This document shows, one piece after another, positions 6,536 to 14,932 of a DNA stretch of 25,487 nt. The stretch covers positions 1 to 25,487 of the forward strand of contig JBPCTQ010000154.1 of assembly GCA_051011595.1 (NCBI GenBank), given 5' to 3'. This stretch comes from JAOUEE01 sp051011595 (lineage in GTDB: Bacteria; Actinomycetota; Acidimicrobiia; Acidimicrobiales; SHLQ01). Every line of letters begins with the position of its first letter. Positions within the stretch are counted from its first letter, which is position 1. The notes under the pieces were generated by a model that worked only from the letters and a program-made list of their open reading frames with translations, made no database searches and had not been told where the DNA came from. The translations under genes and the position numbers were made by a program.

Positions 6536-8332
6536 TCAGCTACCGAACTGTTCGGCAGAGAGGGCGAACAAGGACTCGGCGCCGGCGGTGACGGCCGCCT
6601 CGAGCCCAGCCGCCTTGGGCAGTTCCTGGGTGCAGTAGTAGTGGGCCGAGGCGATCTTGGCCTCGTAGAAGTCGGCATCGGCACTGCCGTCGGCCATGGC
6701 CTGTTGCGACGCCAGCGCAGAGCGAGCCAGCAACCAGCCGCCGGTGACGATACCCATCATGTCGAGATACGGAGTGGCCCCGGCCAGTGCCGCTCGGGGG
6801 TCGGCCATGCCGTTCTCGGCCAACCACATGGTGGTGCGGGTGAGCACGGTGATGGCCTCGTCGAGCGGGTCGGCCAGCGCCTCGATCGGCGAGCCGGCAC
6901 TTCGCAGCGCGGCGACGGTGTCGGCCATGTCACCCAGGTAGCGGGTGATCACCGCCCCGCCGTCCATGGGCAGCTTGCGCATCACCAGGTCCATGGCCTG
7001 GATGCCGTTGGTGCCTTCGTAGATGGGGGTGATCCGGGCGTCTCGCCAGTGTTGGGCGATCCCGGTTTCCTCCACGTAACCCATGCCGCCGTGGATCTGG
7101 ATGGCGGTGGAGGTGAGCTCGACACCGAGGTCGGTGCACCAGCCTTTGGAGATGGGGGTGAGCAGCTGGGCCAGCTCCTCGTTGCGGGCCCGGACGTCGG
7201 CGTCGGGATGGCGCTCGGAGCGATCGACGGCACCGGCATCGAGGTAGAGCAGCGCCCGCATGGCGTCGACCTTGGCCCGCATGCTGAGCAGCATGCGCCG
7301 CACGTCGGGGTGATCGATGATGGGAGAGGCCACGCCGGCTTCGGCTCCGATGGCACGACCCTGGGTGCGATCGACGGCGTAGGTGAGCGCCTGCTGCAAG
7401 GCCCGCTCGGCCAGGGACAGACCCGACAGTCCCACCGAGAGCCGGGCGTTGTTCATCATGGTGAACATGTACCGCATGCCCTGGTTCTCTTCGCCGATGA
7501 GATATCCGACCGCCCCGTCGTTCTCGCCGTAGGACATCACACAGGTGGGGCTGGCGTGGATTCCGACCTTGTGCTCGATGCTCACGCAGCTCACGTCGTT
7601 GGCCTCGCCGGGACGGTTGTTGTCGTCGAGCAGGTACTTGGGCACGATGAAACACGAGATCCCCTTGGTGCCCGGCGGGGCGTCGGGGGTGCGAGCCAAC
7701 ACCAGGTGCACGATGTTGTCGGTGAGCTCGTGTTCGCCGTAGGTGATGAAGATCTTGGTGCCGAAGATCCGATAGGTCCCGTCGTCGGCCGGGACGGCAC
7801 GGGTGCGCAACGCACCGACGTCGGAGCCGGCGTCGGGTTCGGTGAGGTTCATGGTGCCGGCCCACTCACCGGTCACCATCTTGGGCAGATAGATCTCCTT
7901 CTGCTCCTCGGAGCCGTGATGGGTGAGCATGTCGATGGCGCCCTGGGTGAGCAGCGGACACAACGAGAAACCCATGTTGGCGCTGGTCATCATCTCCTGG
8001 ATGGCCAACGACACGGTGTGAGGGAATCCTCCGCCGCCATAGGCGGGGTCGAACGACACGGCACCCCAGCCGGCCTCGACGTATTGCCGGTAGGCGTCGG
8101 CCCAACCCGTCGGTGTGGTGACCGTGCCGTCGGCGTTGCGCACACTGCCCTCGGTGTCGCCCACCTGATTGAGCGGCGCCAGCACCTCGACCATGAAGCG
8201 GCCGGCTTCGCCGAGGAAGTCCATGGTGGTGTCGACGTCGATGCCGTCGGCGAATTCGGCCATGTCGTCGACATCGGCGAAGTGGGTGAGAACGTGGCGA
8301 AGATCGCGGAGGGGGGCTCGGTATTCGGTCAC
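6536..8332 (-). CDS. acyl-CoA dehydrogenase, ~600-aa FadE5-like subfamily
   Basis: A 598-aa FAD-dependent dehydrogenase that introduces the alpha-beta double bond into acyl-CoA. The length and the N-terminal YRAPLRDLRHVL segment mark the large subfamily with an additional C-terminal domain. Visible motifs are the FAD/substrate segment MNLTEPDAGSDVGALRT (about 155-175), the ARLSVGLSGLSLAERA helix, GGMGYVEETG and the catalytic base Glu439 in IYEGTNGIQAMDL. The GTG start at 8332 is favoured because the family N-terminus begins there; no Shine-Dalgarno is evident. It starts 9 nt after the YihY stop and is followed 48 nt later by lgt, so the three are probably cotranscribed. Its substrate chain length cannot be read from sequence. 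Confidence 0.95.
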   Translation of the reverse strand: MTEYRAPLRDLRHVLTHFADVDDMAEFADGIDVDTTMDFLGEAGRFMVEVLAPLNQVGDTEGSVRNADGTVTTPTGWADAYRQYVEAGWGAVSFDPAYGGGGFPHTVSLAIQEMMTSANMGFSLCPLLTQGAIDMLTHHGSEEQKEIYLPKMVTGEWAGTMNLTEPDAGSDVGALRTRAVPADDGTYRIFGTKIFITYGEHELTDNIVHLVLARTPDAPPGTKGISCFIVPKYLLDDNNRPGEANDVSCVSIEHKVGIHASPTCVMSYGENDGAVGYLIGEENQGMRYMFTMMNNARLSVGLSGLSLAERALQQALTYAVDRTQGRAIGAEAGVASPIIDHPDVRRMLLSMRAKVDAMRALLYLDAGAVDRSERHPDADVRARNEELAQLLTPISKGWCTDLGVELTSTAIQIHGGMGYVEETGIAQHWRDARITPIYEGTNGIQAMDLVMRKLPMDGGAVITRYLGDMADTVAALRSAGSPIEALADPLDEAITVLTRTTMWLAENGMADPRAALAGATPYLDMMGIVTGGWLLARSALASQQAMADGSADADFYEAKIASAHYYCTQELPKAAGLEAAVTAGAESLFALSAEQFGS

Positions 8333-8341
8333 CGGGTCAAT

Positions 8342-9319
8342 CTACTGCGCGTCCGGTTCTTCGCTCGGTTCGCGCCGGACGTCGGCCACCGCGCCGCGCA
8401 CGTGGGTGACCACACCCTTGAGGGTGGGAACACGGCGGGCCCGGCCGACGTCGTGGTGCCGCGACAAGATGGCGTTCACCTCGGCCCCCACCAGCAGCCC
8501 CAAGGCGAGCAGATAGAACCACAACACCATGGTGATGGCGCCCCCGAGCAGCCCCAACACCGCGTTGCCGCCCTCGACGGCGAAGTCGAGGTACACGGTG
8601 AAACCCCAGGTGGCGATGATCCACAACACCATGGCCACGCCGGCGCCGGGCAGGTCCCATCGCCAGGGCGTCCGACGGTTGGGAGCCACGTGGTAGATGG
8701 TGGCCGCCCAGGCGATCATCACCACGATGGCCACCGGCCAACGCAGGTAGTCCCAGACGGTGGCCAGCGCGTTGCCGCCACCCAGTGCGTCGGACACGTC
8801 CGAGCCGCTCCCGAGGAAGGGGCCGATGATCAGCAACAACACGACCAACACGCCCACCAGCACGGTCCCCAGCGCCAGCCCGAGCCCCACCGCTCGGGCT
8901 CCCAGCCAGCCACGGCGATCGGGATGGTCGTAGGCCACATCGATGGCGCGCACCACCGCAGCGAAGCCGCGCGACGCGGTGTACAACGCGATGACCACAC
9001 CGACGGTGAACGCACCGGCGTTGGTGCCTTCGAAGAGGTCGGCGATGACTCCCGGTACCTCACTGTCGGCACCGAACACGTCGATGGCCCGATCGACCAG
9101 CCACTGCTGGGCCCGCGCCGCCGCGGTCGTCCCGATCCAGGTCTCCAGCCACCCCAGCGTGGCGGCCATCACCAGCAACGCGGGAAAGACCCCCAACAGC
9201 CCGAAGAAGGCGATCTCGGCCGCCATACCGCTGGACCTGTCCTCGACCCACTCATCGATGAACTCACGAAAGAACCGGAACGGGCGGGTCGCCTGGAGGG
9301 TTCGCCATCGAGAGTGCAT
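8342..9319 (-). CDS. YihY/BrkB family inner-membrane protein
   Basis: A 325-aa polytopic membrane protein with about six hydrophobic helices. Family landmarks are the N-terminal GMAAEIAFFGLLGVFPALL, a SRGFAAVVRAIDVAY segment, the TIYHVAPN motif and the final LLGGAITMVLWFYLLALGLLVGAE helix. The function is unsettled; members were once annotated as ribonuclease BN and are now regarded as possible transporters or envelope proteins. I chose ATG 9319; an open frame reaches 9442 but its extra 41 residues look non-coding and would cross the divergent promoter of the gene at 9408. The C-terminus is a charged cytoplasmic tail. Confidence 0.92.
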   Translation of the reverse strand: MHSRWRTLQATRPFRFFREFIDEWVEDRSSGMAAEIAFFGLLGVFPALLVMAATLGWLETWIGTTAAARAQQWLVDRAIDVFGADSEVPGVIADLFEGTNAGAFTVGVVIALYTASRGFAAVVRAIDVAYDHPDRRGWLGARAVGLGLALGTVLVGVLVVLLLIIGPFLGSGSDVSDALGGGNALATVWDYLRWPVAIVVMIAWAATIYHVAPNRRTPWRWDLPGAGVAMVLWIIATWGFTVYLDFAVEGGNAVLGLLGGAITMVLWFYLLALGLLVGAEVNAILSRHHDVGRARRVPTLKGVVTHVRGAVADVRREPSEEPDAQ

Positions 9320-9366
9320 CGATTCCAGTGTGTCCCGCCGAGCCGGTGGCCCCACCGCACGGCTCC

Positions 9367-9372
9367 TAGGCT
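9367..9372 (+). promoter_or_regulatory. -10 element placing transcription start on the ATG at 9379
   Basis: TAGGCT fits TANNNT and ends 6 nt before ATG 9379, the geometry of a leaderless transcript. It sits in the short divergent region between YihY and the metallo-beta-lactamase-fold gene. No good -35 is seen. Confidence 0.4.
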
Positions 9373-9378
9373 GGGCCG

Positions 9379-9411
9379 ATGTCCACCCGCGCCGTGGCCG
9401 GCCCGTCGTGA
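9379..9411 (+). CDS. possible leaderless 10-codon upstream ORF
   Basis: An ATG placed exactly at the predicted transcript start opens a 10-codon frame whose TGA overlaps the GTG start of the next gene (GTGA, 9408-9411). This is the arrangement of a translational-coupling leader ORF. It may be chance; no conservation can be checked here. Confidence 0.22.
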   Translation: MSTRAVAGPS

Positions 9412-10226
9412 CCACCCACCATCTCGTCGACATCGCGCCCAACGTGGCGGTGTGGTTGGCCGACCGGCCCCGTCACGGCCACCCCAACAGCGGCATCGTG
9501 CTCGACGAGGACGGGGCCTTCACCGTCATCGACGGCCAGCCGGCGCCGTCGGCCGCCACCGCCTTGTTGGCAGCCATCGAGCCGGGCCGAGTGCGCAGAG
9601 TGGTGGTCACCTCCAGCCACGTCGAGTTCAGCGGCGGCACCTCGGTGTTCACCATGGCCGGGGTGTACGGCTCGGCCACGGCCAGCCTCAACCTCGACCT
9701 ACCGCCCAACCGGGACGGCTACTCCCGCCTTCTGCCCGAGTTCGCTCCCGAATACGCCGAGCTCACCACCCGCTCGGTGTCGCACGCCGTCACCGATCCG
9801 GCCTGGCTGGGTCGCTCGGCGGTGGCCGTACCCAGCCAAGGCCACCAAGACGACAACCTGGTCGTACAGGTGCCGGGCACCGACGTGGTCTTCGCCGGCG
9901 CCATGGCCACCTTCGGTGTCACACCGATCGCCTTCGACGGCGATCCGGCGGCGTGGGCCGACGCCCTCGACGCGGTGATCGATCTGGGCCGCATCATCGT
10001 GCCCGGTCACGGGCCGGTCGGAACCACCGACGACGTGATCGCCCTGCAGGCCTACCTGTGGGCGTGCATCGAGGCCGACGGTGATCCAGCGGCCATTCCT
10101 CCGGGACCGTGGGACGACTGGGACGGACGCGAGTGGGACGCCGTCAACGTCGAGCGGGCGGCCATGCTGGCGGCCGGTGATCCCTCACCACCACCATCGA
10201 TGCTGCGGGCCCTCGGTCTGGCCTGA
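9408..10226 (+). CDS. metallo-beta-lactamase-fold protein with degraded metal site
   Basis: A 272-aa protein that follows the MBL fold: an N-terminal beta sheet (NSGIVLDEDGAFTVIDGQ), the segment before SGG where HxHxDH should be, a GH-containing segment (His146), a VVFAGAM strand and VPGHGP (His201). The canonical HxHxDH reads SSHVEF, so only His71 of the motif remains, and the usual Gly-Asp after the VLF strand is Gly-Ala (Ala165). It is therefore unlikely to hold a normal binuclear zinc centre. GTG 9408 is chosen because family similarity starts there; it overlaps a short upstream ORF. The TGA stop abuts the tdk stop on the other strand (TGATCA, 10224-10229). It could be a non-enzymatic or altered hydrolase. 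Confidence 0.82.
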   Translation: MTTHHLVDIAPNVAVWLADRPRHGHPNSGIVLDEDGAFTVIDGQPAPSAATALLAAIEPGRVRRVVVTSSHVEFSGGTSVFTMAGVYGSATASLNLDLPPNRDGYSRLLPEFAPEYAELTTRSVSHAVTDPAWLGRSAVAVPSQGHQDDNLVVQVPGTDVVFAGAMATFGVTPIAFDGDPAAWADALDAVIDLGRIIVPGHGPVGTTDDVIALQAYLWACIEADGDPAAIPPGPWDDWDGREWDAVNVERAAMLAAGDPSPPPSMLRALGLA

Positions 10227-10847
10227 TCAATCGTCGGCCAGCAGCGGCAGGGCCAGCTGGGGGCCCTCCCCCTGGAGCCAATGGGCCCGGCAGCGGAGCT
10301 CGTAGCGCACATCGGGGGCCCGGTCGGGATCGTCGACCACCATCAGCTCACCTTCGTAGACCTGGACACCATCGACGAGGCGGGCGTTGTGGGTGGCTCG
10401 ACGTCCACACCAGCACCGTGCCTCCACCTGCAACTCCCGGCAATGATCGGACAGCTCCAACAAACGAGCGGTACCCGGGAACAACACTCCCCGGAAGTCG
10501 GTCAACAACCCGAAGGCATACACCTCGGCATCGAGGGTGTCGACGACACGAGCCAGCTGTTCGATCTGCACGGGGCGATAGAACTGGGCTTCGTCGCACA
10601 CCAGATAGTCGAGCACCCCTTCGTTCACCGAGATCGTGCGAGCCAGCTCGAACAGATCGGTGCTCGGGTCGACGTCGATGGCGTCGGCGGACACACCCAG
10701 ACGGCTCGACACCTTGGCGTCCTGGCGATCGAGCTGGGTGAGGAGTGCTCCGCGGAGGCCGCGACGGGCCAGGTTGTGGTTGATCTGAAGGGCCAGGGTC
10801 GACTTCCCGGACCCCATCGTCCCGAACGAGAACGAGAGCTCGGCCAT
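10227..10847 (-). CDS. tdk: thymidine kinase, type II
   Basis: A 206-aa enzyme that phosphorylates thymidine to dTMP for salvage. It has Walker A GTMGSGKST (9-17), the catalytic DEAQF with Glu86, the lasso region, and a structural zinc site with CWC (145-147) and a later RCRAHW. The length is typical. An open frame continues far upstream (to 11456), but the Walker A motif is normally within 10-15 residues of the start, so ATG 10847 is right. That ATG lies 8 nt after a TATCCT -10 box, with no Shine-Dalgarno, suggesting a leaderless mRNA. It converges with the MBL-fold gene with zero spacing, and is divergent from the aldolase gene across 75 nt. Confidence 0.95.
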   Translation of the reverse strand: MAELSFSFGTMGSGKSTLALQINHNLARRGLRGALLTQLDRQDAKVSSRLGVSADAIDVDPSTDLFELARTISVNEGVLDYLVCDEAQFYRPVQIEQLARVVDTLDAEVYAFGLLTDFRGVLFPGTARLLELSDHCRELQVEARCWCGRRATHNARLVDGVQVYEGELMVVDDPDRAPDVRYELRCRAHWLQGEGPQLALPLLADD

Positions 10848-10855
10848 GACCGGCG

Positions 10856-10861
10856 AGGATA
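10856..10861 (-). promoter_or_regulatory. -10 element for leaderless tdk transcript
   Basis: On the minus strand TATCCT (TANNNT) ends 8 nt before the tdk ATG. No clear -35 is found. Confidence 0.4.
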
Positions 10862-10922
10862 CCGAGCACGGCCCGATCGCGACGAGCTTCCGCCTCACGT
10901 GCGGATGGGGCAGCATGGTGCC

Positions 10923-11660
10923 GTGGACCGAGAACAGCTGCTGAGACGTGAACCGCCCGCCGACGATGTGGCCGCAGTACGGGCCCATCGCCAAGGGCAA
11001 TGTGTGTTGGGCTACCGGATCTGGGGCGCGCTGCGGCTGGGGACCATCGGCGACGGCCACATCAGTGCCCGCGACCCAGAACGCCCCGATCACTTCTGGT
11101 TGCTCGGATACGGCGTGCCCTACCCGCAGGCCACGGTCGATGACCTGGTGCTGGTGGCTCCCGACGGCTCGGTGGCCGAGGGCGACCGGGCGATCAACTG
11201 GGCCGCGTACTGCATCCACCACCCTCTGCACGACGCCCGCCCCGATCTCGTGAGCGCCGCCCACGTGCACACGCCCTACGGCACCCCGTGGTCGGCCATG
11301 GTCGAACCACTGCGAATGGTGAGCCAGGAATCGTGTTGCTTCGCCGGCGACCAGGCCGTCTGGGACGACGACACCCTCGACGTCATCGAGCTCGAAGACG
11401 GACGCCGTCTGGCCGCGGCCGTCGGCGATGCGCGCCTCGGCATCCTGCGCAACCACGGCCTGGTGACCACGGGGGCCAGCGTGGCCGAGGCCGTGGGTTG
11501 GTTCGCCGTGGCCGAACGAGCGGCCGAGACCAACCTGAAGGCCCGCGACGGCGGGAAGGCCATCGACGACGCCCCGGCCCGCGGCATCTACGAAGGTGGG
11601 GCCGGACGTCCGGCTCGGGGGATCGAAGCGTTTCGTTGGTTGGTTCGCAGCCTGCTGTGA
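10923..11660 (+). CDS. class II aldolase/adducin family protein
   Basis: A 245-aa protein of the zinc-dependent class II aldolase/adducin fold. It has the GHISARD segment (45-51, equivalent to GNxSxR), INWAAYCIHHPLHDARPDLVSAAHVHT with zinc ligands His114 and His116, and the third ligand His178 in RNHGLVT. Family members cleave or decarboxylate sugar-phosphate-like or hydroxy-acid substrates; the adducin-like pattern here does not identify one. GTG 10923 is the preferred start, with an in-frame ATG at 10905 as alternative; neither has a good Shine-Dalgarno. Its TGA overlaps the GTG of the P450 gene (GTGA, 11657-11660), so it is the first gene of a four-gene operon. Confidence 0.87.
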   Translation: MDREQLLRREPPADDVAAVRAHRQGQCVLGYRIWGALRLGTIGDGHISARDPERPDHFWLLGYGVPYPQATVDDLVLVAPDGSVAEGDRAINWAAYCIHHPLHDARPDLVSAAHVHTPYGTPWSAMVEPLRMVSQESCCFAGDQAVWDDDTLDVIELEDGRRLAAAVGDARLGILRNHGLVTTGASVAEAVGWFAVAERAAETNLKARDGGKAIDDAPARGIYEGGAGRPARGIEAFRWLVRSLL

Positions 11661-12838
11661 CGGTCGACGTCGATTTCGCCTTCAGCCTGCTGCCCGATCA
11701 GCCCCTCCTGCCGGGCGAGGAGTTCCATCACCTGCTCGCCGACCTCCGCCGCGGGCACCGACTGGCACCGGTCACCTTCATGGGCATCGACATGGGCCTC
11801 ATCACCCGATTCGCCGATCTCGACGCCGCCTTCCGCGACGATGAGGGCTTCCCGGCCGGCCCCACCTACGAACACTCCATCGAACCCTGCCAAGGCGTCA
11901 CCTTCGAATCGCGGGACGGACCCGAACACCATCTGCTCCGCCAACTCTCCACTGCCGAGCTCCGCGCCAGACCGGTGGAACGCTACGCCGCCGCCCACAT
12001 GGGGGCCCTCGCCCATCGGGCCATCGATGGGTTCGCCCGGCAGGATTCGGCCGACCTGGTGGCCGACTTCACCTCGGTCTTCCCGTTCCTGGTGTTCGCC
12101 GATCGGTTGGGCCTCCCGCTTCAGGGGACCGAACGGTTCATGCCGTGGGCCTTCGACATTCTCGGGTACCCGGGCGACCACACCACCGGGCTGGCCGCCG
12201 CCGCCGAGTTGACCGCCTTCGTCGAACCGGTCCTGGCCGAACGGAGAGCCTGCCCGACCGGCGACCTGCTGTCGTCGATGACCACCGCCAGCAAGGACGG
12301 CCGCACCCTCGACGACGAGGAGATCCTGTCCACGGTGCGGGCATTGTTCGCGGCCGGTGCCGCCACCAGCCATCACGGGTTGGGCAACACGCTCTATGCC
12401 CTGCTGACCCACCCCACTTCGGCCGAGCGGCTTCGCCAGGACCGATCTCTCGTGCCCAGAGCGGTCGATGAGATGCTTCGCTGGGAACCTCCCATCGGCG
12501 TGTTGCCCCGGCTGGTACCCCACGACGTCGAGCTGGCCGGCCAGCCGGTGACCGCCGGCTCCATGGTGTTGATGGGTATCGCCTCGGCCAATCGCGACGA
12601 AACCATGTACGAGAATCCGCACGAGTTCGACATCGACCGACGCTCGGGCCGGCTGCTCACCTTTGGGTTCGGCAGCCACTACTGCCCCGGGTCACACCTG
12701 GCCAAGGCCCAGATCGCAGTGGGCGTGAACGCACTCCTCGACCGGTTCGACCAACTTCGGCTGGTCGATTCAGAGATCGCCCAACCGTGTGGCACCGTGA
12801 TGCGCGGCCCCCGTTCACTTCCCGTGGAGTTCTCATGA
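11657..12838 (+). CDS. cytochrome P450 monooxygenase
   Basis: A 393-aa soluble bacterial P450, probably hydroxylating a hydrophobic substrate with electrons from a ferredoxin. It has I-helix AGAAT (233-237), the K-helix ExxR as EMLR (272-275), and the heme loop FGFGSHYCPG with Cys343 as the iron ligand. The C-helix arginine region (HHLLRQLS) is present. There is no membrane anchor and no ferredoxin or reductase gene nearby, so redox partners must be encoded elsewhere. The GTG start overlaps the aldolase stop, and its TGA overlaps the ATG of the SDR gene (ATGA, 12835-12838), so translation of all three is probably coupled. The subfamily cannot be assigned without a search. Confidence 0.95.
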   Translation: MTVDVDFAFSLLPDQPLLPGEEFHHLLADLRRGHRLAPVTFMGIDMGLITRFADLDAAFRDDEGFPAGPTYEHSIEPCQGVTFESRDGPEHHLLRQLSTAELRARPVERYAAAHMGALAHRAIDGFARQDSADLVADFTSVFPFLVFADRLGLPLQGTERFMPWAFDILGYPGDHTTGLAAAAELTAFVEPVLAERRACPTGDLLSSMTTASKDGRTLDDEEILSTVRALFAAGAATSHHGLGNTLYALLTHPTSAERLRQDRSLVPRAVDEMLRWEPPIGVLPRLVPHDVELAGQPVTAGSMVLMGIASANRDETMYENPHEFDIDRRSGRLLTFGFGSHYCPGSHLAKAQIAVGVNALLDRFDQLRLVDSEIAQPCGTVMRGPRSLPVEFS

Positions 12839-13620
12839 CCGACATGCTCGCCGACAAGGTCGTGGTGGTGTCGGGGGTCGGCCCCGGCCTGGGCCGGTCG
12901 ATCGCGGTGGCCGCGGCCCGCGAAGGAGCTCGGGTGGCGCTGGTGGCCCGCAACGAGGATCGGCTGGGCGCCGTCGCCGGCGAGATCGAGGCCGCCGGTG
13001 GTGAGTCCATGGTCACGCCGGCCGACATCACCGACGAAGCCGCGTGTCGGTCGGTGATCGAAGAGGTCGCCGCCCGGTGGGGCCGGGTCGACGGCCTGGC
13101 CAACAACGCCTTCCAACAACCGCCGTTCGAAACGCTCGAGCAGCAGTCTCTCGACAGCATCCGCAGCGGCTTCGAGATCAACCTGCTGGCCCACCTGTCG
13201 CTCACCAAGGCGGCCGCCCCGATCATGCGGGCCGGCGACGGCGGGGCGGTGGTGATGACCCTGTCGTCGGTGCTGCGCCACGCCCGGCCCTACTTCGGGG
13301 CGTACAAGATGGCCAAACACGCGCTGCTTGGCATGGCCCGGTCCCTGGCCGTCGAGCTGGGACCCGATGGCATACGGGTCAACTCCATCGCCCCCGGCTA
13401 CATCTACGACGATCCGGTCAAGTTCTACTTCCAGATGCTGGCCGACGAGCAGGGCCGCACCGCGGCCGAGGTGGAAGCCGACATCACGGCGACCCACGCC
13501 CTCCGACACATACCCACACCCGACGAGATCGCCGACGCCGTGGTCTTCCTGCTCTCGGATCACGCCCGTGTCGTCACCGGCCAGTGTCTCGACGTCAACG
13601 GCGGCGAGTACATGGTGTAG
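12835..13620 (+). CDS. short-chain dehydrogenase/reductase (SDR)
   Basis: A 261-aa NAD(P)-dependent oxidoreductase of the classical SDR type. It has the cofactor loop SGVGPGLG (13-20), NNA at 90-92, catalytic Ser144, Tyr157 and Lys161 (YKMAK), and a PGYIYDD segment after the catalytic helix. The C-terminal VTGQCLDVNGGEYM is typical. Arg40 after the second strand (VARN) hints at NADP preference, but this is not certain. The ATG has a GGAG 7 nt upstream and overlaps the P450 stop, supporting a role in oxidising or reducing the P450 product. The longer open frame from 12787 is rejected because of the clear ribosome site. Confidence 0.95.
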   Translation: MTDMLADKVVVVSGVGPGLGRSIAVAAAREGARVALVARNEDRLGAVAGEIEAAGGESMVTPADITDEAACRSVIEEVAARWGRVDGLANNAFQQPPFETLEQQSLDSIRSGFEINLLAHLSLTKAAAPIMRAGDGGAVVMTLSSVLRHARPYFGAYKMAKHALLGMARSLAVELGPDGIRVNSIAPGYIYDDPVKFYFQMLADEQGRTAAEVEADITATHALRHIPTPDEIADAVVFLLSDHARVVTGQCLDVNGGEYMV

Positions 13621-13627
13621 TGGCACC

Positions 13628-14932
13628 GTGACCACCCGACTCCCGTTCACCATCATCGACGAGACGTTCGTCCACGCCGACGATCCGGCCCAACCCGTCA
13701 CCGTGCAGATCGAGGCGCGGGCCGCGGGCCCGCTCGATCGGCAGCGGGTTGCCCATGCCGTACAAGCGGCGCTGAGGGTTCACCCCCTGGCCCGTGCCCG
13801 CCAGCTGCCGTGGTCCGATGGCGCCGTCGAGTACGAGTGGTTGATCGACGACGAGGCCCAGGTCGATCCCCTGGCACTGGTCACAACCGACGAGGGTGAC
13901 GATCTCGATGTCTTACGCGCCGACTTCTACAGCCGGCCACTGTCGCTGTTCGAGTCCCCGCCGCTGCGGGTTCGCCACGTCGAACACCCCGATGGCGATC
14001 TCATCATGGTGTCGGTCCACCACTCCGCCGCCGACGGTATGGGCGCCATCAGGTTCCTGCAGTCGGTGTGCCGGGCCTACACCGGGGCCGACGACACCAC
14101 CCCTGACTTCGATCCTGCCCAGGCCCGTCAACTCGCGGTACCCACCGAGCCGCCGGGTTGGAGTGACCGGCTGCACAGCGGCCGCATGGAGCTGCAACGG
14201 CTGACACGGTTGGGTTCGCTGCCCGCTCGATTGGCCGAACACCATCCGGACAGCCGCGCCGGCTACGGCTTCCGCACCTTGCGTCTGCCGCTGGAGCCCA
14301 TTGTGTCGGCACCACTCCGACGTAGCACCGGTGCCACCGTCAACGATGTGCTCATTGCTGCGGCGGCGAGAGCAGCCGGGCGCTGGAACAACGAGCACGG
14401 CGACACCGCCAGCCGGGTCGCTGTGCAGATGCCGATCAACGCTCGGCCCGTGGCGTGGAGTCGCGAGATGATGGCCAATCTGGTCACCGGCGACAGTGTG
14501 TCAGTCAACGCGGCCGACCGAGCCAGCGCCGAGGATTGCCTACGGGTCGTGGCGGGGTGGACCGAGGCCGTCAAGAAACGGGGCCCGGGCCCGGCGCTGG
14601 CGGCCATGAACAACATGCCCAAGTTCGCCGTGTCCGGCCGACGAGCGGCCACCCAGTGGGCCATGAGAGCGGGGCGGGCCCTGGCCGAGACCCTGGTGTT
14701 GTCGAACCTGGGCCGGGTTCCGGACGAGTTCACGGGCAGCGAATCCTTCCGCCTCACCGACGTGGTGTTCTCGCCTCCGGCCGCCATGCCGTTCGGCCTG
14801 GGCGTGGGAGCGGTGGCTCTCGACGACCACCTCACTTTGACCCTGCGGCACCGTTGGACGTTGTGGGACACGGCCGGAAACGACCGCTTCGCCGAGATCC
14901 TCGTCGACGAGATCGATCAGCTCACAACTTGA
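13628..14932 (+). CDS. HHxxxDG acyltransferase (condensation/WS-DGAT superfamily)
   Basis: A 434-aa member of the CoA-dependent acyltransferase/condensation-domain superfamily. The catalytic motif HHSAADG is at 131-137; a VLSNLGRVP segment near residue 360 corresponds to the C-terminal core motif. It lacks the PLW motif of true WS/DGAT enzymes, so it is closer to stand-alone condensation or PapA-like acyltransferases that esterify an alcohol with an acyl thioester. The GTG start lies 7 nt after the SDR stop, making it the last gene of the aldolase-P450-SDR-acyltransferase operon. Its last 11 nt overlap the end of the convergent FATP gene. The acceptor may be the P450/SDR product, which is inference from context. 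Confidence 0.82.
   Translation: MTTRLPFTIIDETFVHADDPAQPVTVQIEARAAGPLDRQRVAHAVQAALRVHPLARARQLPWSDGAVEYEWLIDDEAQVDPLALVTTDEGDDLDVLRADFYSRPLSLFESPPLRVRHVEHPDGDLIMVSVHHSAADGMGAIRFLQSVCRAYTGADDTTPDFDPAQARQLAVPTEPPGWSDRLHSGRMELQRLTRLGSLPARLAEHHPDSRAGYGFRTLRLPLEPIVSAPLRRSTGATVNDVLIAAAARAAGRWNNEHGDTASRVAVQMPINARPVAWSREMMANLVTGDSVSVNAADRASAEDCLRVVAGWTEAVKKRGPGPALAAMNNMPKFAVSGRRAATQWAMRAGRALAETLVLSNLGRVPDEFTGSESFRLTDVVFSPPAAMPFGLGVGAVALDDHLTLTLRHRWTLWDTAGNDRFAEILVDEIDQLTT

Noticed and set aside
5183..10084. Very long plus-strand open frame of about 1,600 codons
   Set aside because: It runs antisense to lgt, the acyl-CoA dehydrogenase and yihY and then through the MBL-fold gene in another frame. Its translation has no domain pattern; it results from high GC with few stops.
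10848..11456. Upstream extension of the tdk frame by about 200 codons
   Set aside because: It is antisense to the aldolase gene and has no homology pattern; the Walker A motif position and the -10 box both support the start at 10847.
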